Shown: piece by piece, positions 12,100-24,700 of the stretch
How the letters are laid out: the number at the start of each line of letters is the position of its first letter
Position numbering within the stretch: the first letter of the stretch is position 1
Origin: Diadema setosum
Lineage: Eukaryota; Echinodermata; Echinoidea; Diadematoida; Diadematidae
Assembly: GCF_964275005.1 (NCBI RefSeq)
Contig: NC_092705.1
Span: 14,003,385-14,067,384, forward strand
Direction of reading: 5' to 3'
DNA length: 64,000 nucleotides
The notes under the pieces: generated by a model
Told to the model about the DNA's origin: nothing
The model's database searches: none
Seen by the model: only the letters and a program-made list of their open reading frames with translations
Program-made: the position numbers and the translations under genes

Positions 12100-13070
12100 T
12101 ATTAACCCTATAAAGCCCAAGCTATTTTGACCCCTTCCAGGCCCAAGGGGGGGGGGGGGGGCACATTGTGCCCCCCCCCTATATAACTTCTTTATTATAT
12201 GATGTATGACCGTCATATTTGGCACATGGGTAGAGCAACTCATATTCTACATGACCCAACATTTGAAATTTCTCAAGGTCATCCACTGAGGGCGCTATTT
12301 ACCAAAGTATACAGAAATACATAGGGAATACGCTAAAATCATGTTTTTTTCTTTTTATTTCTTTATCCCCAGTATATATGTTTTTATTTCATATTAATCA
12401 TTTTCATATTTACCAAAAAGGAAAAGCAGGTCAACCATCACTATTTGTTATGGTTGAAATTTCTTAAGGTCAACACGTGGGGGCGCTACTCGTAACAATA
12501 TAAAGAAATATATGAATCCTATGATGTATTGCTTGGAATGGGTACATATATTGGTATCACATTTCATATTTCCAAAATATTGAAATTTTGAGTTTGCAGA
12601 ATGATGATATGATAAAAAAAATGATATTAAAGGCAAAGCTTGTGTGTAGATAACACAAAATAAAAGGGTAGTCTTTGGAAAATGCTGTATTTTTGATTAT
12701 TTCTATTATATCTATTGTTTGATGCCTATTTCATATAAAAAAATAAAGGAAATAATAAGATGACCATTTCAGGGTAATTCACAACCATAATTACTTCACA
12801 TTTTGGTCCATCAGCAAATTACAGCCAAGATAACCCCCATTTCATCCATTATTATATTGTTACGTGAAATTGGAACAGAAAATCATTCAAAATCTGACGA
12901 ACATGGTTGTCAGTTTACGGTTGCCATGGCAACCAGCAATATCGGACATAGCTAAATTATATATCAAAATGTTCGCAATAAGATTTTAGGAAAAGTCACC
13001 AAATTTGGTTGAAATCGAGTGAAGGGTGTAGGAGTGGCAAATGAAAATATGGTAGGGGGGCACAATGTGC
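12100..13070. repeat. Possible dispersed repeat with G/C-run hairpin
   Basis: Starts near TTAACCCTATAAAGCCC. A run of 16 G followed by CACATTGTGCC and a C run (12147-12178) can form a hairpin, and the inner word GGGGGGCACAATGTGCC returns at 13057. A diverged relative may lie on the other strand at about 17100-17815 (TTAACCCTC, GGGCACAAT, CCATGGCAACC-like words). Ends are uncertain. Confidence 0.4.
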
Positions 13071-14389
13071 CAACTCAGTTCAGTTTAACTAATACAACAA
13101 AAAAAAGAAGTGTTAGGAGCAGACACACTATCAAGAAATACATGTACACATTTCCGAGTTTCCCCAACATATTCTCGAACAGTCTGAAATACCATTTGTC
13201 CACACGCAGATCACAAGCATGCCCACATGTACATGTACCTCCAACTTTACATTCACTTTAAACGCTCTGAGCAAACGGGCACACAGTCGGCGCAAAAAGA
13301 AACGAAAAAAAGAAAGAAAAAGAAAAGGAAGCCTCCTCGCCCGCCCGGAGAAGAAGAAAGGAGGAAAAAAAATAACAATATCGCCAATCGAGAAGTTGTG
13401 TTGGAGAAACTGAAAAAAACAAACAAACAATAAATAAATAAATGCCCAACTAGTGGGCTATAGGTCCTAAGAAAATGAGAGAAAAAAGAAAGGAGAAATA
13501 CAGGAAAGAAAAAAAAAATCTTCAACTCAAGACAGCTCCCACCTCTCCTTGGGTACATTTTTCTCCCATGATTATTGAAAAATTTGCATTGTTCGCAACA
13601 TGCTGTACTTTAGCAATGATACACACGACATTCGCACATACGTCGTGAGAACTTCGCACTAATTGTGCAAGAATGGTTTTCAGCTTCATTGTCGGAACAC
13701 ATTCGGAGAAAAACTTTTCCGAATGTTGGATTTTGCCATTCGCGTCCTTCACAAATCGTTCGCGTGCTCAGTGAAATCAGGCCTTTAGTCGACCAACGGT
13801 AAGGTTGAGTTTTGTCACTATTTCTCCAAATTTAAGCAATATGATTCCCTTTCTACGCTGTTGCTCTCATATCGATGAAGTCTGACAGCATGTCTACCCG
13901 GCGCAAAGAATTACAGTGATTGTGGGCTCATGTGTGTCCGGTAGAGAAGAAAGACTGCGACTATACCCGTAGCGAGGCGCTTTCTGCACAATATTTGCAC
14001 AGACATCTTCCGGCTTTCGCCGCACAGCAAGGGCGGAGCGATACCTGAACGTTAAAATGACCGAGTGTGGTATTTTCGTCATCAACTCCTCATATTCACT
14101 CTCTGACTAGCTACAGTTATTATTTAACTGATGCAAACACTAAAGGAGACCGAAACTAGGCAAGGACAAAGTGACATCAACAAAACCTCTGTATCTTAAT
14201 CTTTTGCGTGTGTAGAGCCTAGTGTAATGTTATTAAGCGCTGATATTTACCAATCGCTGAAGTGCATACTAACTCAAATCAATAGCCTAGTGGAAACGGT
14301 AATCTTTGATTTGTAATGGAGATATATGACACGACTGGTTGACGGGGCAGTGTATAGGCTCTATGGTGTTACGTTTAGAGGTGTAATTA
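13071..14389. other. No gene recognised; one purine-rich stretch
   Basis: 13285-13400 and 13480-13520 are strongly A/G on the plus strand, which produces several overlapping open frames of low complexity. The rest shows nothing I can name. Confidence 0.4.
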
Positions 14390-15065
14390 CACTGGACAGC
14401 AAAAGAAAGTACCCACTTCTGTCAAAGGCCACACACAAAAAAAGTTCACCCCCTAGAAATAAACAATTTTTGTACACAGGTGTGCTACAATGCTCCTTAC
14501 TAATCACATGCACATAAGCAAGGGAATGTCTTCATAACAAAGAAGAACTTGACATACACAGCATCTTGGTCACTGAATCAAAAGTCCCACACAAAAGCAC
14601 TTCCACCACGCAAAAATGGCCTCTGAATGGACAACAGTTTTAAACAACCAACATTGATCTAAGCTCTGCAGGAGGAATGGACAGAACTTCCCCAGGACTA
14701 CGCCAGACAGCTTATCCAGAGCATGCGTCAGAGATGCGTAGAATGTGTCCAGGCATGAGAAGAAGATACACATTATTGAAAATTGATGTTTGTGACTGCT
14801 TTTTTTTTTGTCCTGTGATACTGGTTTTTGCGTAAAACTTGTAAGGCTCATTCTGTTACATTTTGTGACTTTTGATTCAGTGACCAAGATGCTGTGCATG
14901 TCATTTTTCTTTGCTTAACAAAGATAATCACTTTCTATTGGTTATGTGATTGATTACTAATGGATATTGCAGCATACCTGTGTACAAAAACTGTTTATTT
15001 CTAGGGGGTGAATTTTGTGTGCGGCTTTTGACAGAAGTGGGTGCTTTCTTTTGCTATCCAGTGTA
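14388..15065. mobile_element. Tc1/mariner-type deletion derivative with transposase tail
   Basis: Element 14390-15063 between TA dinucleotides, with long inverted ends of roughly 110 bases (CACTGGACAGCAAAAGAAAG at left; mirrored CACTGGATAGCAAAAGAAAG at right). The plus strand at 14670-14757 reads EEWTELPQDYARQLIQSM followed by RQRCVECVQA and a stop, the C-terminus of a Tc1-like DDE transposase. Everything upstream in the transposase is missing, so it can only move in trans. Confidence 0.8.
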
Positions 15066-18000
15066 CATTGGAACCCACCTCCCTGCATTGACAAATAATG
15101 CCGGTCATAATATCATGACATCCTTTTGTTCTGCCTAACCAACTCAGTACACGTTAATACGTCCATCCTCTAAGATTACTATAAATCTATGTCCCGGCCG
15201 CTTTTGTGATGCCTTTCCGTGTTATTTATGTTTATGATTTCACAGACGTATAGGAGAAAATAGGTAAACGGTCACAGAATCATATCATGACCTATGACAT
15301 TTTGCGCAACGCGTTTAGGGGAATCCCGAGGCATAGTAAAAACAGCACTCGATCGATAGCTCATTGTGTATTCACCTAGCAATAAGACTTGCGTTCGTGC
15401 TTTGCATGGTACCTCTCTTTATGTAGGAAAAATGTATGGAATGGGAGACGTTACCGCAAAACAGTATTTTCTTATTATTCATTGTCATTCATTTTCTCGC
15501 TAAAATACCCATGGAAATTTATTTCTACGATAAGTTGCTACATTCCGCTGTGCATATTTTCATATCTTTTGCCGAGCAAGAAATAACAATTTAACGTTGT
15601 TTTCATACAGTTTTATAGCCAGTTCAAGGGCTACATCTGGATAAGTGACTATTGTATCAATGAATATTCAAGACACAGCCTAATCAAGGCTTACATAATG
15701 ATAAGTGATAATAAATTTCCTGTTTGAAAGAACAATGAAAATTGGAATTATGGAGTAATCACTATAAAGATGGCAGTTCAAAATGACAAGATCATACAGA
15801 GCGGAAGAGTACTGATGCAAATTCCATTATATATAAAGTTAGATTACAGCGTCAAACAAGGTATTTGCAGATCTTGATACCAGCAAATGACCGCGGTCGT
15901 ACCCCAAGGGTTGTATACAGCAAGGGAATTGGAAGGTTTTTTTTTTTTTTTACTTGGACATCACATTTTCAGATTTATCAGATATTGAGTAAGTCAGTCA
16001 ACAATTAAAGAAATGATCCTGGGGGGGGGGGGTTGTTAATTGTGCTTTTCGAAATTTGATTATCCTAGCATGACGCATGGCAAGGAGCAAAGTAATTTCG
16101 ATTAAGCAATTCTATTTGTTTCTCGGTATCTACTTGGATTTTTGTTTTTATACCTTGTGTCAGAGGGGATCGTTATGATAATTCTTCCCTGTTCCAGACT
16201 TATGAAACTCCACCAAAATGCAATTGCTCTGAAAATTCTGCCAAATACTAATTTGCTCCGTCGACATAGCTCTATTTGCATTTGCGGACATTTGCTACTT
16301 TGCAGTTATATCGAGGCTTGCTGACTTTCTGAAGTTGCATGGCGGTGACCAATAAAAACAAAACAGAAGAATAGAGCCGCCCCAAAACTCTCTCTTCTCG
16401 ATTAACGCCCATAATATACATCTGCGTGCCTATTTTGTGTTTGCTCATTAGTTTGTTTGAATTAAAATGAGTGTTCGTTTTTTGTATATCTTTTGGTATG
16501 ATTATCATGGCACTATCTATTATTTCCTGTCACTTTATCCTTTCCATTAAGTGTCGAAGTAAATTTACTCTGAAGAGTGTTTCGTATATTTAGTAACATA
16601 TTAACTCACCTGTTTTGCAGAATTATTAGTATTAAGAAGGATGTTTTGCTATCTCTCGTTGCGCTCTTAATTTTGGTGAATACACTGTATGTAGATATCT
16701 CGCTATTGTTGTGTTGGTACTTGGGAGTTGTTTGTTGAGGTGTCTATGTCAAAATGATATCGAAATGTTGGTGATGATAGTGGCTCTGATTATTTGGAGT
16801 AGTACAGAATATTTGATTACGAATATAGTAATCATGATTTTAACAAAGGGTGACAGATATGATTTCGCCGTTGATAATGTCCTTTGAAATGCAGGGTTTT
16901 TTTCACTCTTTTCCCCTAAATATTCTCCAAAGTGTTTATCGCATAGTTGAATAACAACTCTAAGAACACGAAGAATGCAACAGCTCGCGTGTGTGGAATG
17001 GGGATGCCTTCGCATTTGACTATGTGACAGTGGATGAATGATTGTTATTATCCCCAAAATAGCAAAAATTTGGAGAGGGAGGTGCTCCGTTGATACTGAA
17101 GATTAAACTTTGCTCACTTTAAGTTTGATATCTTGTCTGATCACCTCCAAATTTGATGTCGTTTCCTGAAACTTATTACGCATATACGTTGTATAAGATA
17201 TGTTTAATTTGTGTTAAAGTATTTTGGTTACCATGGCAACAAATAAACATAAGCAAGTTCTGTTTCACATTTTGACCCGTTCTTAGTTTCTTGTTACTTA
17301 TCATTTTATGTATTCACAACATAAGATAATAAAATTTTATACTTTTAAAGGAAGTATTCAATTATGTTTGAAATAGCTACAGCGCCCTCTTGTGTTTTTT
17401 CTTGATTTTTTTTTTTCTGTGGTAAACACCATTTTCTTAAGATTTGGACCTGTAAATGATCCGAAAAAGGTCAAAATGAAGTTCAAATGTGTCTTAATAT
17501 GTCTAGATAAAAATCAACAGCAAAAAAAACTAGTTGCATTTTCGCCTTAAGTGCCCGATATATGTCTTAAAATTGGTTAATTGAATATCATTCAATGGGA
17601 TTCTCTTTGTTTTCTTTATATTTTGACAAATTGCTCCCTCTTTGTGGTTTCCAAGAAAAGTTTTGATGGTGCCATTTTGTAGAGTATGTCTTGATTTACA
17701 TTTGTGCCACATTTCAGAGCAATTGATAGAAAAATATTGAAATTATAGAGGGAGCGGATTGTGCCCTCCATGGTTTACCGAGCTTAAAAAAGGTATTTAG
17801 AGTTATGAGGGTTAACGGCTGATACTGAGACTAAGCTTCTTCTCTGGAATTGCTATCATAGCAAAATATCATCTACAGATACATTCCATTTCAAAATGCA
17901 TAAGCAGAATTTGTCCCTTTAAGTGGTACCAATATCGTAAAAATCTGGTCTTGGCCCATGGACTATTACTGTCATCACGCACCTCTGTACATGCAACATT

Positions 18001-18739
18001 TATGATAATGCACTCATGCATCCATATGGGTTTTAATATCTATTATGTCTATCCGTCTGTCTGTCTGCTCTGCTCTCTATATCTGTCGTTGATGTCTGTC
18101 TCCATATTATACCAATAATGTGTATGTATGACAGGTCAGTACTCAGGATAATCTTGATCATTGCGACCGTGCATCACAAGGCCAAAAGATAGGGATGTTA
18201 GGCAGGGATATTAGTTAAGAGTAGACTTTCAGCTTTAAGATGATGTACAATGTATAACGCAATTGGAATGGACTCTCCTATTACTTACCTATTTGAAACT
18301 GCTTGTACAGTTATAGTAATCGCGAACCTGTAATTACCCCCAAGCCTTGGTTTCAACTTCATGTATAGACCGTCGCTTTAGTGATTCAACATTGCTCGCG
18401 GGAGTGAAGGGGGGGGGGGGGGGAAGGGGAAAAGGAGGAGAGGGAGAGAGGGATAGAGTTGGACGGCATAGAATAGTTAACGGCATAATCAGTAGTTCCT
18501 TTATTGTCGGCCGCCCGTTAGGGAGTAATTTATCTCAAAACGCATGCTTTTGTTTTCTTGCACCTAACAGACAATGTAGAATTTTAAAGAAACTGCAAAT
18601 AAAAGTTTTCATTAAAGACTTTCAACTTCAACAGTTTATAAACGTTGAGAGAAATGTTGCAAGACTGGCAAAAAAAAAAAAATCATTAAGAACAAATTGA
18701 ATGTTATGGAAAACGATTGCAAATCTAGACACCTTTCAT
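15066..18739. other. Intergenic; no gene recognised
   Basis: AT-rich with short open frames. 17100-17815 may be a diverged copy of the 12.1-13.1 kb repeat. 18405-18440 is a G/A-rich patch (run of 13 G). No coding blocks with splice sites found. Confidence 0.4.
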
Positions 18740-18911
18740 GCATATGCCCGGGTTCGACACTAACGGTGGCCCGGGGCCACCAAAAACGCACGTCGGGCCA
18801 CCAAAATTTCAGAAATGAAGAATTTGGTGGCCTGATCGGGCCATCAAAAAAGGTCGGATGTTTGCCTTTGGGCCACCAAAAATAAAAGTTAGTGTGTAGC
18901 CCTGCATATGC
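18740..18911. mobile_element. hAT-type MITE, 156 bp, in the channel 5' flank
   Basis: Flanked by the 8 bp direct repeat GCATATGC (18740-18747, 18904-18911), the target length of hAT transposases. Terminal inverted repeats CCGGGTTCGACACTAAC and, on the other strand, AGGGCTACACACTAAC. The interior repeats GGGCCACCAAAA on both strands. It ends about 150 bases before the channel start codon. Confidence 0.78.
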
Positions 18912-19063
18912 TATTATGGGGATCATCCGAATCTTGTCTGGCGCAAATACATAACATTATTTTGTTTCCAAGAATTCCCAATATGTCAATCAAGGGAAGG
19001 TAACTCTGTACTCTTCGCTGATTCATGAATTCGCTTATATTCCAGTGCGATCTATAAAACAAA
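18912..19063 (+). promoter_or_regulatory. Immediate 5' flank of the channel gene
   Basis: The 152 bases between MITE and start codon have no convincing TATA box at a usual distance: the only TATAAAA is 10 bases before the ATG. A possible splice acceptor at about 19043 would make this partly an intron. The promoter is therefore not placed. Confidence 0.3.
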
Positions 19064-19192
19064 ATGGCGTCGACATCTAGTCTAGAGGAAATGCAGGCAT
19101 CCATGGCAAACATGGAGAAGCTTTTGAAGAAGATTGAGGAGAACTTGAGACCGAATGAGGTGGCTCACAAGAAGAGAGACGACGGCATGAAG
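19064..19192 (+). CDS. Channel exon 1: start codon and N-terminal charged helix
   Basis: Encodes residues 1-43, phase 0, ending at a GTAACT donor. The ATG context is AAAATGG. The segment is rich in Glu, Lys, Met and Leu with heptad-like hydrophobic spacing (LEEMQASMANMEKLLKKIEE), so a coiled coil or amphipathic helix is likely and a cleavable signal peptide is not. A possible splice acceptor (TATATTCCAG) ends about 20 bases before the ATG, so an untranslated upstream exon is possible. Confidence 0.75.
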
Positions 19193-21665
19193 GTAACTCT
19201 ACATTGATTGTGTGGTCAGACGATTAGAATTGCAAAGGCACTAGGCACTATATATGACGCTGATGATAGTATGAGTATACGGTTGATTAGAACATAATTT
19301 CGTTGATTATCCTCTAAATAGTGGCAAGAACTATTCTCGCCACATTCCTTCACCATACAACTCAGTGTTCTTCCATATTTCAATGCTGTGATTAATTATA
19401 GGGCGACGATTGAGAATCTAGACTATACAACGTTCAATCAAGTTCATCGTATGGTATAGTTATGTAGAGCTACTGTATATAGTACCAGTCCTTGAATGAA
19501 AATTTCTTGTGACCTGTTGCCTACTTTTAAACAATCAGGGATTCATGTACTGTAATCAATATGTCAATGATTAAATGCTCTTTTGTTACTTTCGTTTAAG
19601 ACAACTCCTGGCTTTTTAAAGCTATCTAATCGCCTAGTAGCTTCGAAATCTAAAGTGCCCTTAAAGCCCGGTCACACAGCGCTTTACGGCTTAATCACGG
19701 CCAAAACCCGTCAAAAAGTGGTCTCCCATGAAGCAGACGATGTTGTTCGCGTTGATGTCGAGTTTAAGACGAGCTACGGTCGATTTATAGACGTGGCAGG
19801 AGGCGGGGAAAAATCGGAACGGCGTCGGACGCGGCAAAAAGTTTTGAACTGCTCAAAATTTTAGCCCGCGGACAACCACGGGCGGCACACGTGGTAAAGA
19901 CGTGCAACACACGTGAAACACAAGTGATAATCTGTGTTCCGGCAGTGATTAAAACTTGGGGAGACGCGGTAAGACGCGAAAGTCTGGCGGTCTGTCACGG
20001 GCAGAGCACGGTCATCGGACGAGTGTTACGCGTTGGTATCACGGGAAATAGCGGCTTATCACTGACAAATGGATTTTTCCGCGTACGTGGCTGGACGTGG
20101 TTAGCCGTGCTTAGGCAGTGCTTCAGCAGTGGAACAGCCGCCGACGGCCATACCCCGTACAAAGCACGGCTAAACCAAAATTGACCAAAAATTACCACTT
20201 ACGACCACGTCCACCAGATTTTCATAACTTTTTGTACGTGAGTTAGACGTGGAGTGCTGTGTGACCGGGGCTTTATTTTTTATCACAAAATGCAAATGAC
20301 GAATATAATTTCTAATCATGGTAATTTAGAATTTTCAGAAAAGCAATAATTTGTTATAAATATCCTCTCTCGTTCGAAACTTTTCATAAGAACTTTCTTC
20401 TTTGCACCACTCATTAACCCAATTGAAACAGTCATTTTGACTTCACTTCAGACGAATTCATTCACACTTCTTATCTCAATATCCCTCCATAACATTCTCA
20501 TTTTGCATGATCCGCCCCTATACACTGATGTTGTAAGTATGTCATGAAGAGATATCTGAACGGAGGATTGATGACGCCTATCTGTTTGCGTTCCTCGTAA
20601 TTTGTAAAATAAGGGTCTTCTTATTTTAAGTCATCCGTTCTTTAACAGGATCAGAAAAAGACAATATCATGTAGGCCAAGCCGGCATACATCTGTACAAT
20701 TTCTTCTGATGACTGTATGAGGTCTGAAACCCTTCCTGCCCTTAATGAAATTGCACAGAGACACGCCATCAAACATATCTACATGTAGAGATGGACTTTG
20801 ATCACATGTCGTATCACAAGCATATAAATTGACAGTTTAAAACTGATCGAATAGGACAGGGGGAAACGACACACAGCATTGTTCAATTTCGCATAGGACC
20901 TGCTCGATACACCGGGAGAATTTCAAATAACATGTTTCAGTGAGCAATATTCATTGATTGTGAATCTTTTGAATTGCGTGTTAGTGGAGCGGCATAGCCG
21001 AACAATTGTGCATTTTGTGATAAAAGCACCAAATTTGGTACACAGGTTGACAATCCCGTTCAGATAATATTTAGATATTGGGCCATCGTAAATAGCGCCC
21101 TCAACGTCCAAGGCAGCCATTTTAAAAAAATAGTCGCCATAAATGCCATGTTTTCGTAAAATTTGCTAATTTTAGGAGGAAAAAGTCAATAAGATTTTGG
21201 TCACAAATGGGAAATTACATTCAAAATAAATCTTAATATTGGATTATCGGAATTAGCGCCCTCAACGGCCATAACAGATATTTTTAAATATGGCTGCCAT
21301 AAATGTCATTTTTTCTTAAAATTTGCTATCTTTAGAAGGGAAAGCCGGCAAGTTTTGCAAACAAGTGGGAAATTACATTCAAAATGAATTTAGATATTTG
21401 GCCATTGTTAATTGCACCCTCAACGTCCATGACAGCCATTTTTCAAAATGGCTGTCTAATGTGTCACTTCTTCGATGATTTTGCAAATTTCAGAAGGGAA
21501 AAGTTAATAAGATTTTGCCCATAAAATAATGTTAAATACACTCAAAATAAATCTGGATGTTTGGCCATCGAAAATTGCACCCTCAACGGCCATGGCAACC
21601 ATTTTCAAAATGGCCGTCATAAATGCCATTTTTGTAAAAAAATTTCAATTTTCAGAAGGGAAAGC

Positions 21666-21705
<40 letters not shown>

Positions 21706-24700
21706 AAACAAGCGGGAAATTACATCCAAAATAAATCCAGCAATTGGGCCATTGGAAATTCCTCTCTAAATGGCTATGGCAGCTTTTTCCATTTTGTAAA
21801 TGGGCACCATAAGTGCCACTTTTCCAATAAAAAAGTGCTTATTTCAAAAGAAAAAGTCAATGACATTTTACGTATAAATGGGAAATGACATTCAAAATAA
21901 ATCTCGATATTGGACCATCAGAAATTGCGCCCTCAACGGTCATGGCAGCCATTCTTCGAAATGCTATTTTTTTTCAAAAAGATTTGTTAATTTCAGAAGG
22001 GAAAGCCAACAAGATTTTGCAAACAGGTGGGAAATTACATTCAAAAGTAAATTTAGATATTGGGCCATTGAAAATTGCCCCCTCAATGACCATTACAGTC
22101 ATTTTCAAAATGGCCACCATGAATGTCTTTTTCATTAAGTTTTGCAGAAGTCAATACAAATTTTCAGTTTAGTTCTAATAACAGTATTTCGCGTGTGACG
22201 GCTAACAGTATGGTTATCAAAGTTATTTGTTTTTATTGAAACATAGCAAGTACATTCTCTTTTTTCGTAAATTGAAAGGTCATTTTTTTTTTCCATCTGC
22301 CTAAAGAATATTTAGGAAGTTAAATTTTGACATAGATCTACGTCATATAGTCCCATATATTGAATGATCTGGTGTTACTGTCAAACTTAATGCATGTCGC
22401 CATTGTCCCTGGATATTCATTTTACTCTTTTTCGGAAATTTTTCATATTTGCCACCTACAATATGCATTCATCATTGATGAGGTATAGTCGCGAAGGATT
22501 GGCCTCGATTATTTTAGTTGTTCCTCAAATGATTTCTATAACACCATATACAGATTATATAATGTCTCTGTGAGTGTTCTGCTGCCTTCTCCTTCTGAAA
22601 TTAAGCAAATATTCAAGACAAAAAGAAGAGTGCATTGTAACCATAGCTGAAATAGCCATTGAGAACACAGCTTATGATGGCTAATTGTCTAAACTTCTCT
22701 GTATGTATTGTCTACTTGCGCAAAAATTTTATTGCCTTCTTTCGGCATAAGCATAAATTTGCGGAGGAACAATTTCTAGAGTTAATGTAATCTAAATCTT
22801 TGATACAATTGTCAACTTGTGTACAAAATTACAGTGTCGTCTTTTTTTAAGTCATCTGCCGCAGCCATTCTTAAATATATAGTTGCCATAGTTTTCGAGG
22901 GCGCAATTCAAGGATGGCCTATCTAATCTTTTTATATTTTGACACAGTTATAAACTTGTGTGCAAAATCCTCTTGGCTTTTCCTTCTTTGAATAAGCTTG
23001 AATTTTTGTAAACATTTAAAATAATGTGTTATCTGCCGTAGTCATTTTGAAAAATGGCTTCTATGGCCGATGAGGGCCAAAATTAAGATGGCTTGATATA
23101 TTGTTTGATTTTTAAACATGATTTTCAATTATATATACATTTGCTGACTTTTCTTTCTGAAATTACCATTTTTCAAAACAAAATGATTATAACAATATCA
23201 GCTATTCTGAAAAATGGCTGCCATGGCCGCTGAGGCCGCAATTTGCAATGGCCCAATATCTGAATTTATTTTGAATGATATTTCCCACTCGTTTGCAAAA
23301 TCTTATTTTTTCCCCTTCTGAAACTTGTAAATTTTTACGAAAAATGGCTGCCATAGCCGTTGAAGGCGCAATTTGCGATGCCTCAATATTTGAATATATT
23401 TTGAATGTTATTTTTCACTCGTTTGCAAAATTTTGAGTTTCCCTTCTGAAATTTGTAAATTTTTACGAAAAATGGCATTTACATTGTATGGCGGCCATTT
23501 TGAAAAATGGCTGCCATAGCCGTTGAAGGCGCAATTTGCGATGCCTCAATATTTGAATGTTATTTCCCACTCGTTTGCAAAATTTTATTGAGTTTCCCTT
23601 CTGAAATTTGTATTTTTTTTTTTAACGAAAATGGTATTTCTGGTGCCCATTTTGAAAAATGACTGCCATGGCCGTTGAGGGCGCAATTTGCAATGGCCCA
23701 ATATCTAAATCTTTTTTGAATGTTATTTCCCACACGTTAGCAAAATCTTATTGATTTTCCCTTCTGAAATTTGTAAGTTCTTACGAAAAAGGGCATTTTT
23801 GGCGGCCATTTGGAAAAAATGGCTGCCATAGCCGTTGAGGGCGCTATTTACGATGGCCCAATATCTTAATCTATTTCCAATGTAATTGTCAACATGTGTA
23901 CAAAATTTGGTGCTTTTATCATAAAATGCACAATTCCTCTAATTTGTCAAGCTATGCCGCTCCACTGTGTGGTTTCATTCTACAATCACCCGTCATGGGC
24001 AGGCGGGCAACATTACATTATAGTTGCGCTTTCGAAAGGGGGGGGGGGGGGGGTGGATGGATGTCGGGATTTCCCAACGTTACTTCATTTTTAAATGTCA
24101 TGTTATTGGCAAAGAGGCACATAATCGTGTGCAAGGCACCCAGCCCTTTGAACACGCCCTGTGACTCATAATTCCATTCATTAAAGGTACCATAAATTTC
24201 CCCGCACAAGAAACAATCAGAGAATAATTGTAAGCTTCCCTGCGCTTCCGTACGTTATAATGTAGGCCCTAAGTCAGTAAAGGCCCGGTCACACTGCCCA
24301 AAAGTCGCTTAAACGCATGAATCACGTAAGAAATTAGAGCCTTAAGCCCCAGTCACATAATGCTCTGCGTCCGGCGTTACGTCCAAAAAAGTCATTTTTT
24401 CCGCGGACTCCCGCGGATCCTTTGCCGTCACCAGAAATTTGTACAAAACATGCGGACATAAAATGCGGGCGATACGGACAGATACGACCAGATGCGTATA
24501 CTTGCGTCCACTTGCGGATATTCTTACGAATTGGCACATAATAGTTCTGAACACTTGCGGAGAGTTGCGGATATTTTCGGATAGTTACGGATAGTTACAG
24601 ATTGTTATTAATAATTATGGACAATTTGGTTTTCTCTTACGATTCCTGCTAAGTCAGTGTATTATGACAGCAAGGTTATTACATTTTATTTTATTTATTT

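Noticed and set aside
13131-13558. Overlapping open frames on both strands
   Set aside because: They come from a purine-rich stretch and give Lys/Arg- or Phe/Leu-only peptides.
20985-23975. CRISPR-like or ordinary satellite array
   Set aside because: Monomers are long, diverged and arranged as two opposed arms with mirrored ends, which fits a foldback element in a eukaryotic genome.
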